Shown: positions 33,357 to 44,481, counted from the stretch's first letter. The stretch is 64,000 bases of DNA from Pratylenchus scribneri (GCA_030063045.1 JAQSEB010000114.1:1736001-1800000), one strand, 5' to 3'. Numbers and translations are program-made. Notes: generated from the sequence alone by a model not told the origin.

Positions 33357-36217
33357 ATGAGGTACCACAAAAATCGAAGTTTGATTTTGTTGCAACCTCA
33401 ACGTCCGCCAATTCCATTTTTACTGCCCATGCTCATTGCATCAACATTTGGTAAAATAAATAATTTTTATTTGTGAGAATTTTTACTCCTTTTATTTACA
33501 ATAAATTAAATTTTTTTAATTTTAGAACTCCTTTTCAAAAAATTTATAAAATTATAATAATATATTTTTATTAATTATAATTAATTCTAAATAATAAAAT
33601 ATTAAATTTAATTAGAATTAATTTTATAGTTAATTATTTATTTTATTCAAAAGAAAAAAATATAATTAAAATTTTATTAATATTTTTTAAAATTCAAAAA
33701 ATTCCATTCAGCCATCCCTCCTCCTCAAATGTGTATCGCCAATTGCAGTTCCCTCCTCAAACATTCATTGGGTTCCATTCTACGTGGCCAAAACCGGCAC
33801 CAATCCTCTGCCACACAATTGCCTCCCACATTCTCGCCAATGGCAATCATCAATTCATCACCCCAATTGTTGGCCCCACTCCATTCCGTCATCCAATCGA
33901 GCACAAATAATATTGTCGTTCGCCGAAAGACTGAATGGATTTGCCTGTGAGTTTAGTTTATAACAAAAAATTAAATTAGGAATTTTTAGGCAAAAATGTT
34001 ATTAAAAGATATCAAAAATTTTTACAATTTTAAAATATTTACAAAAATTTATTCCAGTTCTGTGGATAAATTCAAACTTTGCTCGGACGAATGCGATGAC
34101 AATCGGCAAAAAATGGTTGAATTGGCCAATTTGGGCCATTGGGCGACAATTTGTCGACTTCTTTTCAACAGTCCAAAAAGTGATTTGTATTTTAATTATT
34201 AAAATTAAAAAAAGTTTTTCAGTCTTTTCGGATTTCATTTCTTGCCAACGAAAACATTTGGAGGAAGTGACTGGCAAATGCCATCAATCACCACAGCAAA
34301 GGAAGACAGAAAAAGGACAACAAAGTGACAGTAGAGGACAATTAAGCTTGAAGCAATTTTGCAAGTTCGAAAACACTTAGGAATTTTTTAAATTAAATTA
34401 ACAAAACAATTTAATAAGGAATATGCGGGAATACACGAAATGTTATGCCGGAATACGACTCAAATGCTCACGAAATGCCACTCAGGTAAATTTAATGGAT
34501 TAATTCAGGAATTTTTGGGTTATTGACTAAAAATATGAATAATATTTATTAATTTTATTTAAAATTTTTATATTCCGCCTGTTCTGATTTAAATAATTCC
34601 GCCTGTTCTGATTTAAATAATTCCGCCTGTTCTGATTTTAATAATTCCGCCTGTTCTGATTTTAATAATTCCGCCTGTTCTGATTTTAATAATTCCGCCT
34701 GTTCTGATTTAAATAATTCCGCCTGTTCTGATTTTAATAATTCCGCCTGTTCTGATTTTAATAATTCCGCCTGTTCTGATTTTAATAATTCCGCCTGTTC
34801 TGATTTAAATAATTCCGCCTGTTCTGATTTTAATAATTCCGCCTGTTCTGATTTTAATAATTCCGCCTGTTCTGATTTAAATAATTCCGCCTGTTCTGAT
34901 TTAAATAATTCCGCCTGTTCTGATTTAAATAATTCCGCCTGTTCTGATTTTAATAATTCCGCCTGTTCTGATTTTAATAATTCCGCCTGTTCTGATTTTA
35001 ATAATTCCGCCTGTTCTGATTTTAATAATTCCGCCTGTTCTGATTTTAATAATTCCGCCTGTTCTGATTTTAATAATTCCGCCTGTTCTGATTTAAATAA
35101 TTCCGCCTGTTCTGATTTTAATAATTCCGCCTGTTCTGATTTTAATAATTCCGCCTGTTCTGATTTTAATAATTCCGCCTGTTCTGATTTTAATAATTCC
35201 GCCTGTTCTGATTTTAATAATTCCGCCTGTTCTGATTTAAATAATTCCGCCTGTTCTGATTTTAATAATTCCGCCTGTTCTGATTTTAATAATTCCGCCT
35301 GTTCTGATTTAAATAATTCCGCCTGTTCTGATTTAAATAATTCCGCCTGTTCTGATTTAAATAATTCCGCCTGTTCTGATTTTAATAATTCCGCCTGTTC
35401 TGATTTTAATAATTCCGCCTGTTCTGATTTTAATAATTCCGCCTGTTCTGATTTAAATAATTCCGCCTGTTCTGATTTTAATAATTCCGCCTGTTCTGAT
35501 TTTAATAATTCCGCCTGTTCTGATTTAAATAATTCCGCCTGTTCTGATTTTAATAATTCCGCCTGTTCTGATTTTTAAACAAGCCCACTTTAGGTTTATC
35601 GCCAAATCACTGACTCCATTGGCCAATCATTTGATCGAATTCGCCAACTCTCCCGAGGCCATTTACAAATTCCCGACGATTGCAGTGGGCCAATTGCCGA
35701 CAGCGTAAATGCCATCGTGGAAAAGGGCAGCAGGGAGGAAGAAGCGGGTATTTTGAAAGGGAATTTTAGTACCATATATACTTTTGGGCTATTTAATTTT
35801 CAAAAATACATATTTTTAAAAATTATCATTTGGTATATTTTTATGATTTTCAATAAAAAATTTTTTAACTCACCAAATTTTTTGTTTATTATTTTTGGTT
35901 TAATTAGACTAAAATAGTTGAATAATTGTACAAAATTACTTAATGATGTAAAAATTTCAGAATATTTCGAGGATGGCAGCCAAATTGTCGCAGATTATTG
36001 GAACGATGGAGGCAATGGAGATCGTCGTGTTGCCAATGAAAATGGACGGAGGAAAGCATTAAATGGATTTAAAGAAAGGAGGAATGGAGCAGAATTGATA
36101 TTTTGTTTGATTTCATTCATACAATTAATTTTCTTTAACATTTATTTGCCTCGTTATTCCCATAAAAATTATTTATTAATATTTTTAAATATTGCCATCT
36201 TTTATTGCGTTGATTAA
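33357..36217 (+). CDS. Cysteine-rich secreted protein, possibly CPG4-like
   Basis: Exons 33357-33450, 33712-33946, 34058-34170, 34223-34364, 34419-34485, 35594-35746 and 35960-36217, or 36297-36394 as an alternative end. The start encodes a basic stretch and a hydrophobic signal-like segment (IPFLLPMLIASTFA). Cysteines are spread through the protein: MCIANCSSLL, KLCSDECDDNRQKMVELAN, FISCQRKHLEEVTGKC, EMLCRNTTQMLTKCHS and LQIPDDCSGPIADSV. This pattern recalls nematode chondroitin-proteoglycan-4-type domains, but I cannot confirm it. The last exon ends in a hydrophobic stretch (LIFCLISFIQLIFF), possibly a membrane or GPI-type tail. The junction between 34485 and 35594 does not keep phase, so an exon is missing, the sequence has an indel, or the gene is damaged. 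That intron holds the 24-bp array. Confidence 0.55.
34572..35577 (+). repeat. 24-bp minisatellite
   Basis: About 42 near-perfect copies of TTCCGCCTGTTCTGATTT plus TAATAA or AAATAA. Almost the only variation is one base (GATTTTAATAA versus GATTTAAATAA), and the order of the two variants is not random. Lies in an intron of the cysteine-rich gene. A lone related unit (TTCCGCCTGTTTTGAT) is at 52230. Confidence 0.97.
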
Positions 36218-36296
36218 AGCAAAGAAAAACAAAATGGAAATCAAAATAAAATTATTTAGCAAATTTTGTTTCCATTTCCTTCCTTTCTTATCTGCA

Positions 36297-36394
36297 GATA
36301 AGGCATTCACAAGAATTGTTGATAATAATTGCCCGGCTTGCTTTGAAGTGCCAAAGCAATTCCGCGAAGCATTTGCACACTCCTGTGATAATTA
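36297..36394 (+). CDS. Alternative last exon, cysteine-rich gene
   Basis: Acceptor TTATCTGCAG. Read in the phase left by the exon ending at 35746 (G|AT) it encodes DKAFTRIVDNNCPACFEVPK, then QFREAFAHSCDN and a stop, with an AATAAA right after. It swaps the hydrophobic tail for a soluble CxxC...C end. It could instead be a separate short secreted peptide from the ATG at 36234, since LFSKFCFHFLPFLSA looks signal-like. Confidence 0.4.
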
Positions 36395-36734
36395 ATAAAA
36401 TTAATTAATGGAGTATTATTTATAAATGTTGGATAGGATACTTATAAAAGGACAAACGCACATCATTTTTTTTAAAATTATATCAAAAAGTTGCTGACCA
36501 TTATAAAGTTTTTTTTTCAAAAAAATATAATTCTCAAAATAAGCAAATTTTTTGATTAATTAATCATTCCAAAAATATAAGAGAGATAAAAGGAGAATTG
36601 GTTTAATTTATGAGAACAAGTATATGGTATGCTTGAAGGGAAAATCAGAACATTTTAAAGAATAAAAATATCAGAATAAAACAACTTCATTCATACCCCT
36701 TTTCTCTCATTTAATCAAACAAATTCCCCCTTTT

Positions 36735-36740
36735 TTATTC
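36735..36740 (-). terminator. Poly(A) signal for the 117-residue gene
   Basis: AATAAA on the minus strand about 125 bp beyond the stop codon of the minus-strand gene at 36864-37217. Confidence 0.5.
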
Positions 36741-36863
36741 ATTTCCTTTTTTACACTTTTTAGAAATGTGAAATTTTTTAAATATTGACCTACATCTACA
36801 CCAAAATCAAAGGAGTTTCATTCCCCTTCCAACTTCCAACAATCAGCAGCAGAAGAATTCAAA

Positions 36864-37217
36864 TTAAAAGTCACTATTTGAATAATTCATTCTTCCCCAA
36901 TTTAAAAACATATTTTTAATTAAATAATTTGCCCACTTTTTTGCCTCCTCCGGTTTCTCCTCGTCCATCCAATCTTCTCCGCATTCTTTGATTTGTTGTT
37001 TCTTCTCCACATTTTGTTCCTTCACAAATGGACGCAATGCCATTTTCAAGAGGCAACATTGGCGACGACGGCGTTGCAAATTACGGTAGCCAAAAATGCA
37101 TCCACCAACATTTGGGGCCAATTTCTTTGCTTTTGCCTTCTCCAATTCCAAATTTGCCTTATTTTCGCCATCCTCAATTTGATGGACTTTTTGGCGATGA
37201 AGAGAACGGCAAATCAT
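36864..37217 (-). CDS. Uncharacterised 117-residue protein
   Basis: Single open exon on the minus strand starting MICRSLHRQKVHQIEDG. It is charged and predicted helical, with a basic cysteine-containing middle (CIFGYRNLQRRRRQCC) and an acidic C-terminal part (CGEDWMDEEKPEEAKKWANY). No signal peptide or membrane segment. I do not recognise a family. It is more than a random frame: a TATAAATT box lies about 50 bp upstream of the ATG, the composition is that of a real protein, and a poly(A) signal follows. Its neighbours are the convergent cysteine-rich gene and the phosphatase gene on the same strand. Single-exon TATA genes are often tissue-specific in nematodes; that is inference. Confidence 0.55.
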   Translation of the reverse strand: MICRSLHRQKVHQIEDGENKANLELEKAKAKKLAPNVGGCIFGYRNLQRRRRQCCLLKMALRPFVKEQNVEKKQQIKECGEDWMDEEKPEEAKKWANYLIKNMFLNWGRMNYSNSDF

Positions 37218-38576
37218 TGAAGAGAAATTTGTAGAAATTTAGAATAGAAAATGCAAAGATTTGAATTTATACGAAGGGAGGAGATTGCGGATTTATCGGA
37301 TTTTTTGGGGGATTCGTGAATGAATGAATGAAGAATTCTCCTTCATCCCAAGGACTTTTGCGCGTCTTTTATCCTCCCTCATTTCCCACACACCAAAATC
37401 GGCCGATGGTCGTCGACACGAAAAATTGTTGGGGAGTGCGCGATGTTTGAGCAATTGAGCGAAGAACGCGCAGAAAAAGGGAGGGAATTTTTTTGCCTAC
37501 GAGAATTGATGGTTGGCGGATTATTTTGCGGAGAGAACAGAGCAATAAAATTGCAAAACTGGATGGATCAAAAAGGAAGGTTTGGGATGGAAACTTTATG
37601 CGTCAGATTAAACTGCATTTGTGTAGTGACAGCCGTCCAAAGAACAGAGGGAAAATATTAGGGAGGGAAGGGCCGAATTCATGTGGAAAGTTGCTGCTGA
37701 AATGGAAATGGACTAAGAATGCCCTGGAGGCAAATTGGAAGGAATGAATGAATCATATTAGGGAATTCATATTTTTGGCTAATTTTTAAAGCAAAAAATT
37801 ATTATTATTATTGAACGAAAATCATCGCCAAAATTCGCATTTCCATCGTTCACAATTCACAGCCTCATTTTCGTAAATTTTGAATGTAAATTGTGTGGAA
37901 CATACACCCACAGCAGTTCAGAGGAAAAGTTGACGAGACGAAAAGATTTTGCATAAATTATAAAAATGTTTTCTCGAAGTCTGAATGGAATCATAATCCT
38001 CTATTTTATTCGAAAAAAAAACAAAATTATTAAATTTAGCTTCCGAAAGTTATGATGAAATCAGAAAAGAAAAATGATTGATTATTATTTCGCCCAATTA
38101 ATAACAATGTATATTTAAGCCATATTTAGTAAGCAATGAGGTCACAGAAAGATTGAATGAACTCACAATCAGCCAAGATGGAATTGGGTGGCAAAAAATT
38201 CGCTTATGACTAATTTACCCTCAGGGCACATAATGAATCACCAAAACCGCCCAAAACCCAATTTCGTCCATCCATTCATTTTCATCATCAAATTATATAA
38301 TTGCTTGTGGTGAGCATCCTTTCTCCTAAACTGGTTTCCCTTCCACCAAAAATCCAGTTGGCCAATTATCAAAACTCCCAATGACCTCATTTTACACATT
38401 TTCCTAATTTTCGTATTTTTGCTTCTAAAATTGGATCTCAAAAAATCTGAAATAATTAATAAAAATCAAATTAATAATAAAAAGGTCAACATACATTTTA
38501 TTTATTAAAATTGATTAAAAATAGTTCATTCAAAATGCCGATTTAACCATGAAAAATCAATGTTTAGAGGTATTTT
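37218..38576. other. Intergenic region with unassigned short frames
   Basis: Between the 117-residue gene and the phosphatase 3' end. Short frames at 37443-37747 (+) and 38238-38441 (-) show no domain. No repeats noted. Confidence 0.4.
37264..37271 (-). promoter_or_regulatory. TATA box of the 117-residue gene
   Basis: TATAAATT on the minus strand, about 47 bp before the ATG at 37217. The spacing leaves a short leader of about 20 bp. Confidence 0.5.
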
Positions 38577-38668
38577 TTATGATGGTTCAAATGAGTGGCG
38601 CATAATTTCTCCAACCTTGGTGATGGCAAAGCTCTCAGGATTGCGCAAATAAACATCCGGATATTCAT
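38577..38668 (-). CDS. DUSP alternative last exon B
   Basis: Acceptor TTTTTGGTAG. It joins to the exon ending at 39841 (A|AT) and encodes NEYPDVYLRNPESFAITK, then VGEIMRHSFEPS and a stop. It shares PDVYL with last exon A and uses the same phase. Confidence 0.65.
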
Positions 38669-41207
38669 CTACCAAAAAGCAGGAAATTCATCTACCAAAA
38701 AATGATAAAAATGATTCAATCCCCCGGCAAAAAATTTGAAAATAGAATCCTCAGGATTGGCTATTCACATTTCCCCACCACACGATAGAAAAACCCCATT
38801 TTTGAGATTTTTATTCACCATTTGGTACAATATATTTAAATTGTTTTTAACTTTATACATTTCCCCATCTTTTTTACTCTATTAAAATTCTGCCACATTT
38901 CATTTGAATTTTCTGCCCAAAATTGGTGTATTGAAATTTCGACGGCCCATTTTTGGTGTCAATGTGTATTTTGGTGGGGCATCCCATGTTTCGGGCGGTG
39001 GCATATAGTCCGATTTGTGCAAATAAACATCCGGAACCGGTGCTAAAATTAATTAATAAAGCATTTTATGTGGATTGCATCAAATTGGTGATTTTACACT
39101 GGTGAAAAAAGGTTTGTTTTTTCTTTCCGGAAAATGTTTTATTTCTGATTTTCTTTCCAGAAAAAGTGCAAATTAATTCTTTCCAAAAAAACAGGAAAAA
39201 GTGCAAATTAATTCTTTCCGGAAACAGGAAAAAGTGCAAATTAATTCTTTCCAAAAAAACAGGAAAAAGTGCAAATTAATTCTTTCCGGAACAACCGGAA
39301 AAAGTGCAAATTAATTCTTTCCGGAACAACCGGAAACAGTGCAAATTAATTCTTTCCAAAAAAACAGGAAAAAGTGCAAATTAATTCTTTCCGGAACAAC
39401 CGGAAAAAGTGCAAATTAATTCTTTCCGGAACAACCGGAAAAAGTGCAAATTAATTCTTTCCGGAACAACCGGAAACAGTGCAAATTAATTCTTTCCGGA
39501 ACAACCGGAAAAAGTGCAAATTAATTCTTTCCAAAAAAACAGGAAAAAGTGCAAATTAATTCTTTCCGGAAAAAATGAAAAATATTTTTACCAGAAATGC
39601 TATTAATTTTCCTAGAACATTTAGGGTTTTTCCCGGATTGGCTGCTTCCTTTTTGACCTATGTCCAAAAGAATGGCCCAAGTACCGAATAATTCTATTTC
39701 AAGGCTTATCAACGGGAGGAAGAGGAATAATTATAAAATGCCAAAAATGGAGTTTTTCATAGTGCAGTTTATCTTCACACTCCCGCCTATAAACTTTTTT
39801 GAATAATGGCCTATAATTTTATCAAAATTCAAACACCTACTTCGCATTCCTTTGAGTAATTGAACCGTTGCTTGTCCATTCTTTTCCACCTCCCATGCGA
39901 TCATTTGCCGCCAAAATGACAAATTCGGTGAAATTATTGGTCGAATTCTTTTTAAGGGAAAAAAAGAATGGAGGAATTATTAGAAATATGGCAATTTTAT
40001 TGTTTAATTTAATTTTATGATCAGTCGCCAATATATTCAAAATTTAAACTCATAATAATTCCATATTTTTCCAAATCCATGCAAATACCTGACCACTTTG
40101 TAATACGCTTCTCGTAGGCTCATTCCCTCGTTGATCACCAAAGTCATTATTGTCAATGTGGCCGCCCGGCTTACACCAGCGCCACAATAAATTATCGTTT
40201 TGCCACCCTTCAAAATAAAATTGGTGTAAAATAAAATAATTTGCATATTTTTAAGGCCATAAAATTTGGCCAATTTATGAGTCTGATTATCTATATTAAA
40301 CCACCTTTTGTTGTGCATTTTTGGCAAAATCGGCAACACTTTGAAAATGCTTGCCCACATTGGCCAACAATGAATCGTCGATTGGCACACACAAATATTC
40401 AATTCCTTCAAATTGTTTTGCCTTCGGCAAATTTGTGGCATCCACACAATGGGTGATACCCAATTGCCGTAATTTTGACTCCTCAATTGACTGAAAAGGA
40501 ATATGGGGATATTCTTTGATTTAAATGAGAAGGATTTGATTCTATAAGGAGAATGGCCAATAAACCGTAAAAATTAGGATTTGGCCCGATTCTTTTGGCC
40601 ATATCTCAACAAGGCAGTAATCAATTTGGGAAGGCAATATGCCATTTTAATGCTCTAAAAATGTCCTCTAAAAAGTAGCTTTACTAATTTTATGAAAACT
40701 TAAAACATTTTAGAAATATTCTCCGATTTAAATGAGAACCTTGAAATTGGAAAATTGAGTATTTGGCACCGTTCTTTTGGCCATATCTCAATAAGGAAGC
40801 AACCAATTTTGGAAGGCGATATGCCATTTGAAAGCCCTAAATGTTCTCTAAAAATTGCTATGCTGATTTTTTGAAATAATTCGTAAAATAAACAGCTTTT
40901 CCTCCAAAAATTCGGGTAAATTACATTCAAATACATAATTAAATAATTTTGTAAAGTTAAGATTTATTAAAATTTAAAAGGCTACTTTGTAGAGAATTCT
41001 TTGGTCTTTCAAAAGGCATATCGCCATCCCATATTGGTTATTGTCTCGCTGAGCTATGGCCAAAAGAATGGTCTAAATACGAATGCCCTATCTCATCAAA
41101 TAACTTTTGGTTTTGCTGACCGTATAGCCGGCGATGAACAAATTTGGGCGAACTTCGCAAATGGCGAAAAGTGTGGGAGGGCGGGACTGCGTTTTCGGAT
41201 TGGCCAT
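38577..41207 (-). CDS. Atypical dual-specificity phosphatase (DUSP14/18-like)
   Basis: Minus-strand exons 41121-41207, 40305-40490, 40089-40207 and 39841-39947, then one of two last exons (38900-39042 or 38577-38668). All join in phase, giving 213 or 196 residues. The fold reads ICEVRPNLFIAGYT, SKLRQLGITHCVDATNLPKA, LCVPIDDSLLANVGKHFQSV (general-acid Asp), the active loop IIYCGAGVSRAATLTIM, MSLREAYYKVVRIRPIISPN and FWRQMIAWE. This is the small atypical DUSP family, which dephosphorylates Ser/Thr/Tyr on signalling proteins. The CX5R nucleophile and arginine are present, but the usual His before the Cys is Tyr. Start: ATG at 41207 begins MANPKTQSRPPTLFAIC. The first donor (GTCAGC) is weak. Introns hold MITEs and the CCGG satellite. 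Confidence 0.85.
38900..39042 (-). CDS. DUSP alternative last exon A
   Basis: Acceptor AATTTTAG. It joins to the exon ending at 39841 (A|CA) and encodes TPVPDVYLHKSDYMPPPE, TWDAPPKYTLTPKMG and RRNFNTPILGRKFK before a stop. Confidence 0.7.
39113..39580 (+). repeat. TTTCCGG satellite, locus 2
   Basis: About 14 units of GTGCAAATTAATTCTTTCC separated by three spacer types: GGAACAACCGGAAAAA, AAAAAAACAGGAAAAA and GGAAACAGGAAAAA. The monomer core is the one at 7.5-8.7 kb, and the entry sequence (TCTGATTTTCTTTCCAGAAA) also matches the 34-bp repeat there. In the phosphatase 3' intron. Confidence 0.93.
39596..39702 (+). mobile_element. MITE family A, half copy
   Basis: CTAGAACATTTAGGG ... GTCCAAAAGAATGGCCCAAG matches the right half of the full copies at 40.76-41.08, 54.47-54.81 and 56.35-56.70 kb. 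Confidence 0.6.
40555..41090. mobile_element. MITE family A, half copy plus full copy
   Basis: A left half at about 40575-40700 (GATTCTTTTGGCCATATC, GGAAGGCAATATGCCATT) is followed by a full copy at about 40755-41090. The full copy's ends GTATTTGGCACCGTTCTTTTGG and CCAAAAGAATGGTCTAAATAC are inverted; arms of about 130 bp include the self-complementary GGCGATATGCCATTTGAAAG. It lies in phosphatase intron 1, ending about 30 bp from exon 1. Confidence 0.7.
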
Positions 41208-43697
41208 TGGCTTTTTGCCTGAAATGTGTGTGGAAGGGAATCGGCCAAAATAATGGAATCAAAATATCGGGAAGAATTTTAGAGGAGAAATGGACTATTT
41301 GAAGCCCATCCAAATTTATAAAGTGAAAAAAATGTTGATTTTTTCCTCATTTGGAGAGACTGAATGAAGTTTTTAAGCCCATAGGTTTCTAATAGAGTAT
41401 TTTCAGTATTATATGCCTCGAACATACCCATGGAAATCATGGCTTCATTTATTTATGTAGAAGAGGATGGAAAGGGACAACCAAAAAATTTATTAGAGGA
41501 AATTTTATTTAGTAACAAAAAAAATTTTGTACTGACTACTGATTATATTGGTGGATTCCATTTTGTCGAGACCTATTTTATTTTAAAATTTGATCTCACC
41601 CAACTTTTTTGTTTTGTTTAAAATTGTGAAAAGAACAAAAAAATGGATAAACATTGGTGATGTGGAGAATATTTTGAAGCCAAAGCATTGATGATAAATG
41701 TGGGCCAAATGATCGATGTAAATAGAGGCTAAAGGGTAACGGAAAATGAAAAGCACGGAAAAGTGAAAGAAAAGAAGAAAGGGGAATAGAAGGCGATCGA
41801 ACGGAAAGACTGAAGAAAGAAAGGTGGGTAGAAAAGGCCGGGGCTCTGACAGATCAATGGAAATGTTGGAAAACTATTCAAGATTCAAGAGCAGTTGGCC
41901 TATCAGTCAGGAAGAAGGATGGCCTTGTACATTCCATTCAACTGGAATTGGCCTTGGCCCTAAATTAAATGACGTAATTAAATTCAGATGAGGATGATGC
42001 AATTTGGTGAATTGTTCCAATTTCGAATTTTGGACGAATTTTAACTCAAGAAATTGTGACATTTTTGATAAATCCTTTACATTTAAAAAAAGAGGCAAAA
42101 TATATTTGCATATTTCCAATTCCAAATTTTGTTTTCCAAAGAATTTAATTATGGTTTTTTAAAATTAACACCAAATAAACCTTTAAGCATTTTTAAAGAA
42201 AGGAAAGCGCAAAAAGGAAGGAAGGTGGGAATCCCATCCGATTCCAATGATCGCTGCCTCAGGGCTGCCTCAATATAAAAATAGTAGGGAGGGAAGGGGT
42301 ACTGTACAGCATACCCACATCTTTTACTTAATTAATTAAGTTTAAAAAAATGATAAAATTAATAAATAAATTTTGTCTTATAGAAAAGACTCTCCTCTAT
42401 TTTTCTATACAAAAATTTTAATTTTTTTCATGTTTAATATTTTTAATATAATTTTAAAATATTTTTTGGAATATTTAAAAAAAATTTTTTTTTGAAATTT
42501 TAAAAAATTTTTTGAAATATTTAAAAAATTTTAAAATATTTTTTAAATAATTTTGAAATTTTTTAAAAATAATTTTACAATAATTTTGAAATTTTTTTAT
42601 AATTTTGAAAGACAATATCAGAAGAAGTAGAGAATAAATAATGGCTATTTTATTTATTCCAAAAATTATAAATGTGCTAATTTAATATTCAAATTCAGCA
42701 GGAGGAATATTTCATCAAATATTATTCTTTGCCATGCCAACCACCCCCTCGCCTTCATCCAATGGTCATTCGTCCCCAACGCACCCTCCCCCCACCGTTG
42801 ATTGAGTGAATTTTGAATAATTTAAAGGGATGAATGGTATTTCGGGGCCGCCTGGCAAAAATATGCCCACTCAATCTGAGAGGCTATTGGGTCAAAATAG
42901 CATGCCAATGACCCAATCTCCCTTCATTCGACTATTTCCTCTTCCTTTCGGCCTCTCCAATTACCCTTTTAAATGGGGCCATTTTATTGCCTCCTAAAAA
43001 TGTCCCCTCAATGAATTGTCCCATTCGATGAATTGGCCCACCAATGTTGACCGAGGCCGGCAATTTTCAACCGATTCCTCTCCATTTCCACACAATTTGA
43101 ATTGAAAGTGACAATGAGAATGAGGGAGGATGGAAAGAATTGGAATTGGCTCATTCTTTGGGCCTCCATCCTCATCCTCACTTCGACGGTTTGTTTATTT
43201 GCTTTTGTCCCAACCTCCCATCCCCAATCCTACGAGGAAATTGATGGATTCATTCCATTCCAGTAGAATTGAGGATTGTTCGCCAAAAAGCTATCTCAAA
43301 GTTGACCCAAAAGCCAAACTCTCAAATTTATCGCATCTTTGAATCGACTCTCCCGCTGATTCTGGATTTCGTGCATTAAAGCCTTGATCTCTGGATCTCG
43401 ATTCGTCAGTGTCAATTTTTTGTAGAGTTTTAGGGCAAGAAGAAAATGAAATAAAAAAATTTCAAAATTCAATAGGAGCTAATAAGTGCCTTCAAATTCA
43501 AGAGATGGAATTATTAGAGAGTGGGGAATTAAAAGAGTATTTAGGGTACATATTTTTTCCATTTTAATTCATCCATTTGCCTTCCTTAATTCCTTGCTTG
43601 CCCTCTAATCCATTGCTTCATGCACAAAATTTCTCCCTTTTTTGTCACTTTTCATTGTTTTCTTCCAAATTCCAAGTTTTAATCAAGCGCGAATTAA
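41208..43697. other. Gene-poor region
   Basis: No gene recognised. 42400-42620 is very AT-rich with TTTTAAAAATTTT tracts. 42700-43380 is locally richer in C and T on the + strand (CCTCCATCCTCATCCTC). Frames at 43130-43342 and 41430-41621 show no domain. Confidence 0.5.
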
Positions 43698-43705
43698 TTT
43701 TAAAC

Positions 43706-44473
43706 CAGGGTGACATAATTACCATATTTATATGGCATTTGCCATATTTTTGACCATCTCGCCATATTTTTTCCATATTTTTGACTTTTGCCATATTTTG
43801 CCATATTTTTGAGATTTTAGTAAATTAAACAAATTTTCTCCTTGTTAGGCTATTTTTAGCTAAAATTTTTCGCTTCGCGGCCATTTTTTGGTCTAATTTT
43901 TCGCTGCGCGGCCATTTTTTAGTCAGCAGCCTACAAGAAATATTGCTCAGAAAAGCCCGAGGATATTCATGCCCCTTTTCTCGAATTTGCCAAAATCCCA
44001 ATTGGAGCGATTGAACAAAACGGCTTTTAATGAGAGAAATGTGGATGAGAAATGGAAAACAATTTTAAAAGATCCGATTTTTTCTATCTAAAAATTCTTG
44101 TTTCTAAGTTATTGTCTATTTTTTCATCTAACGCCTTTTGCGAATCTATCTTTGCAGTGGTCAAAAATGTGAAAATGGATGAGCGCAACCGAATAAAAAT
44201 GAAATTACTTAATTCACTTTTCTCTTAATTCAATTCTGATTTTGATTGACAACAAGTATATTATCTCTTTATTTCCAATCCAGAATTTTTAAAGAAAGTT
44301 AAAACAATTAAAAAAATATGAAGAATAAATTTCTTAAATCAATTTTATATCGAATTTTAAGCTTTTTAAAAAATGCCATATTTTTTGCCATATTTTTGAA
44401 AAATTTTGCCATATTTTTTCCATATTTTTAAGTGCTTATGCCATATTTTTGGTCAGACCATTATGTCACCCTG
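43706..44473. mobile_element. hAT-type MITE (CAGGGTGACATAAT termini)
   Basis: Starts CAGGGTGACATAATTACCAT and ends with the inverse, TTATGTCACCCTG. Both ends are flanked by the 8-bp duplication TTTTAAAC (43698-43705 and 44474-44481). Repeated TGCCATATTTTT motifs fill both sub-terminal regions in opposite orientation. No coding capacity. A middle block resembles the 32-bp repeat of the nested element in dynamin. Confidence 0.9.
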
Positions 44474-44481
44474 TTTTAAAC

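Noticed and set aside
34572..35577. Regularly spaced repeats resembling a CRISPR array (also at 7.5-8.7 and 11.8-14.3 kb)
   Set aside because: Units are directly adjacent with no unique spacers, lie in introns of a eukaryotic gene, and no cas-type gene is present.
36192..36394. Peptide with CxxC...R...C considered as a CHH/ITP-type neuropeptide
   Set aside because: Cysteine number and spacing do not fit that family, and the segment is in phase as an alternative last exon of the gene upstream.
37443..37747. Two overlapping plus-strand frames (72 and 84 codons)
   Set aside because: No domain, no upstream signals, and they lie opposite the promoter side of the minus-strand gene.
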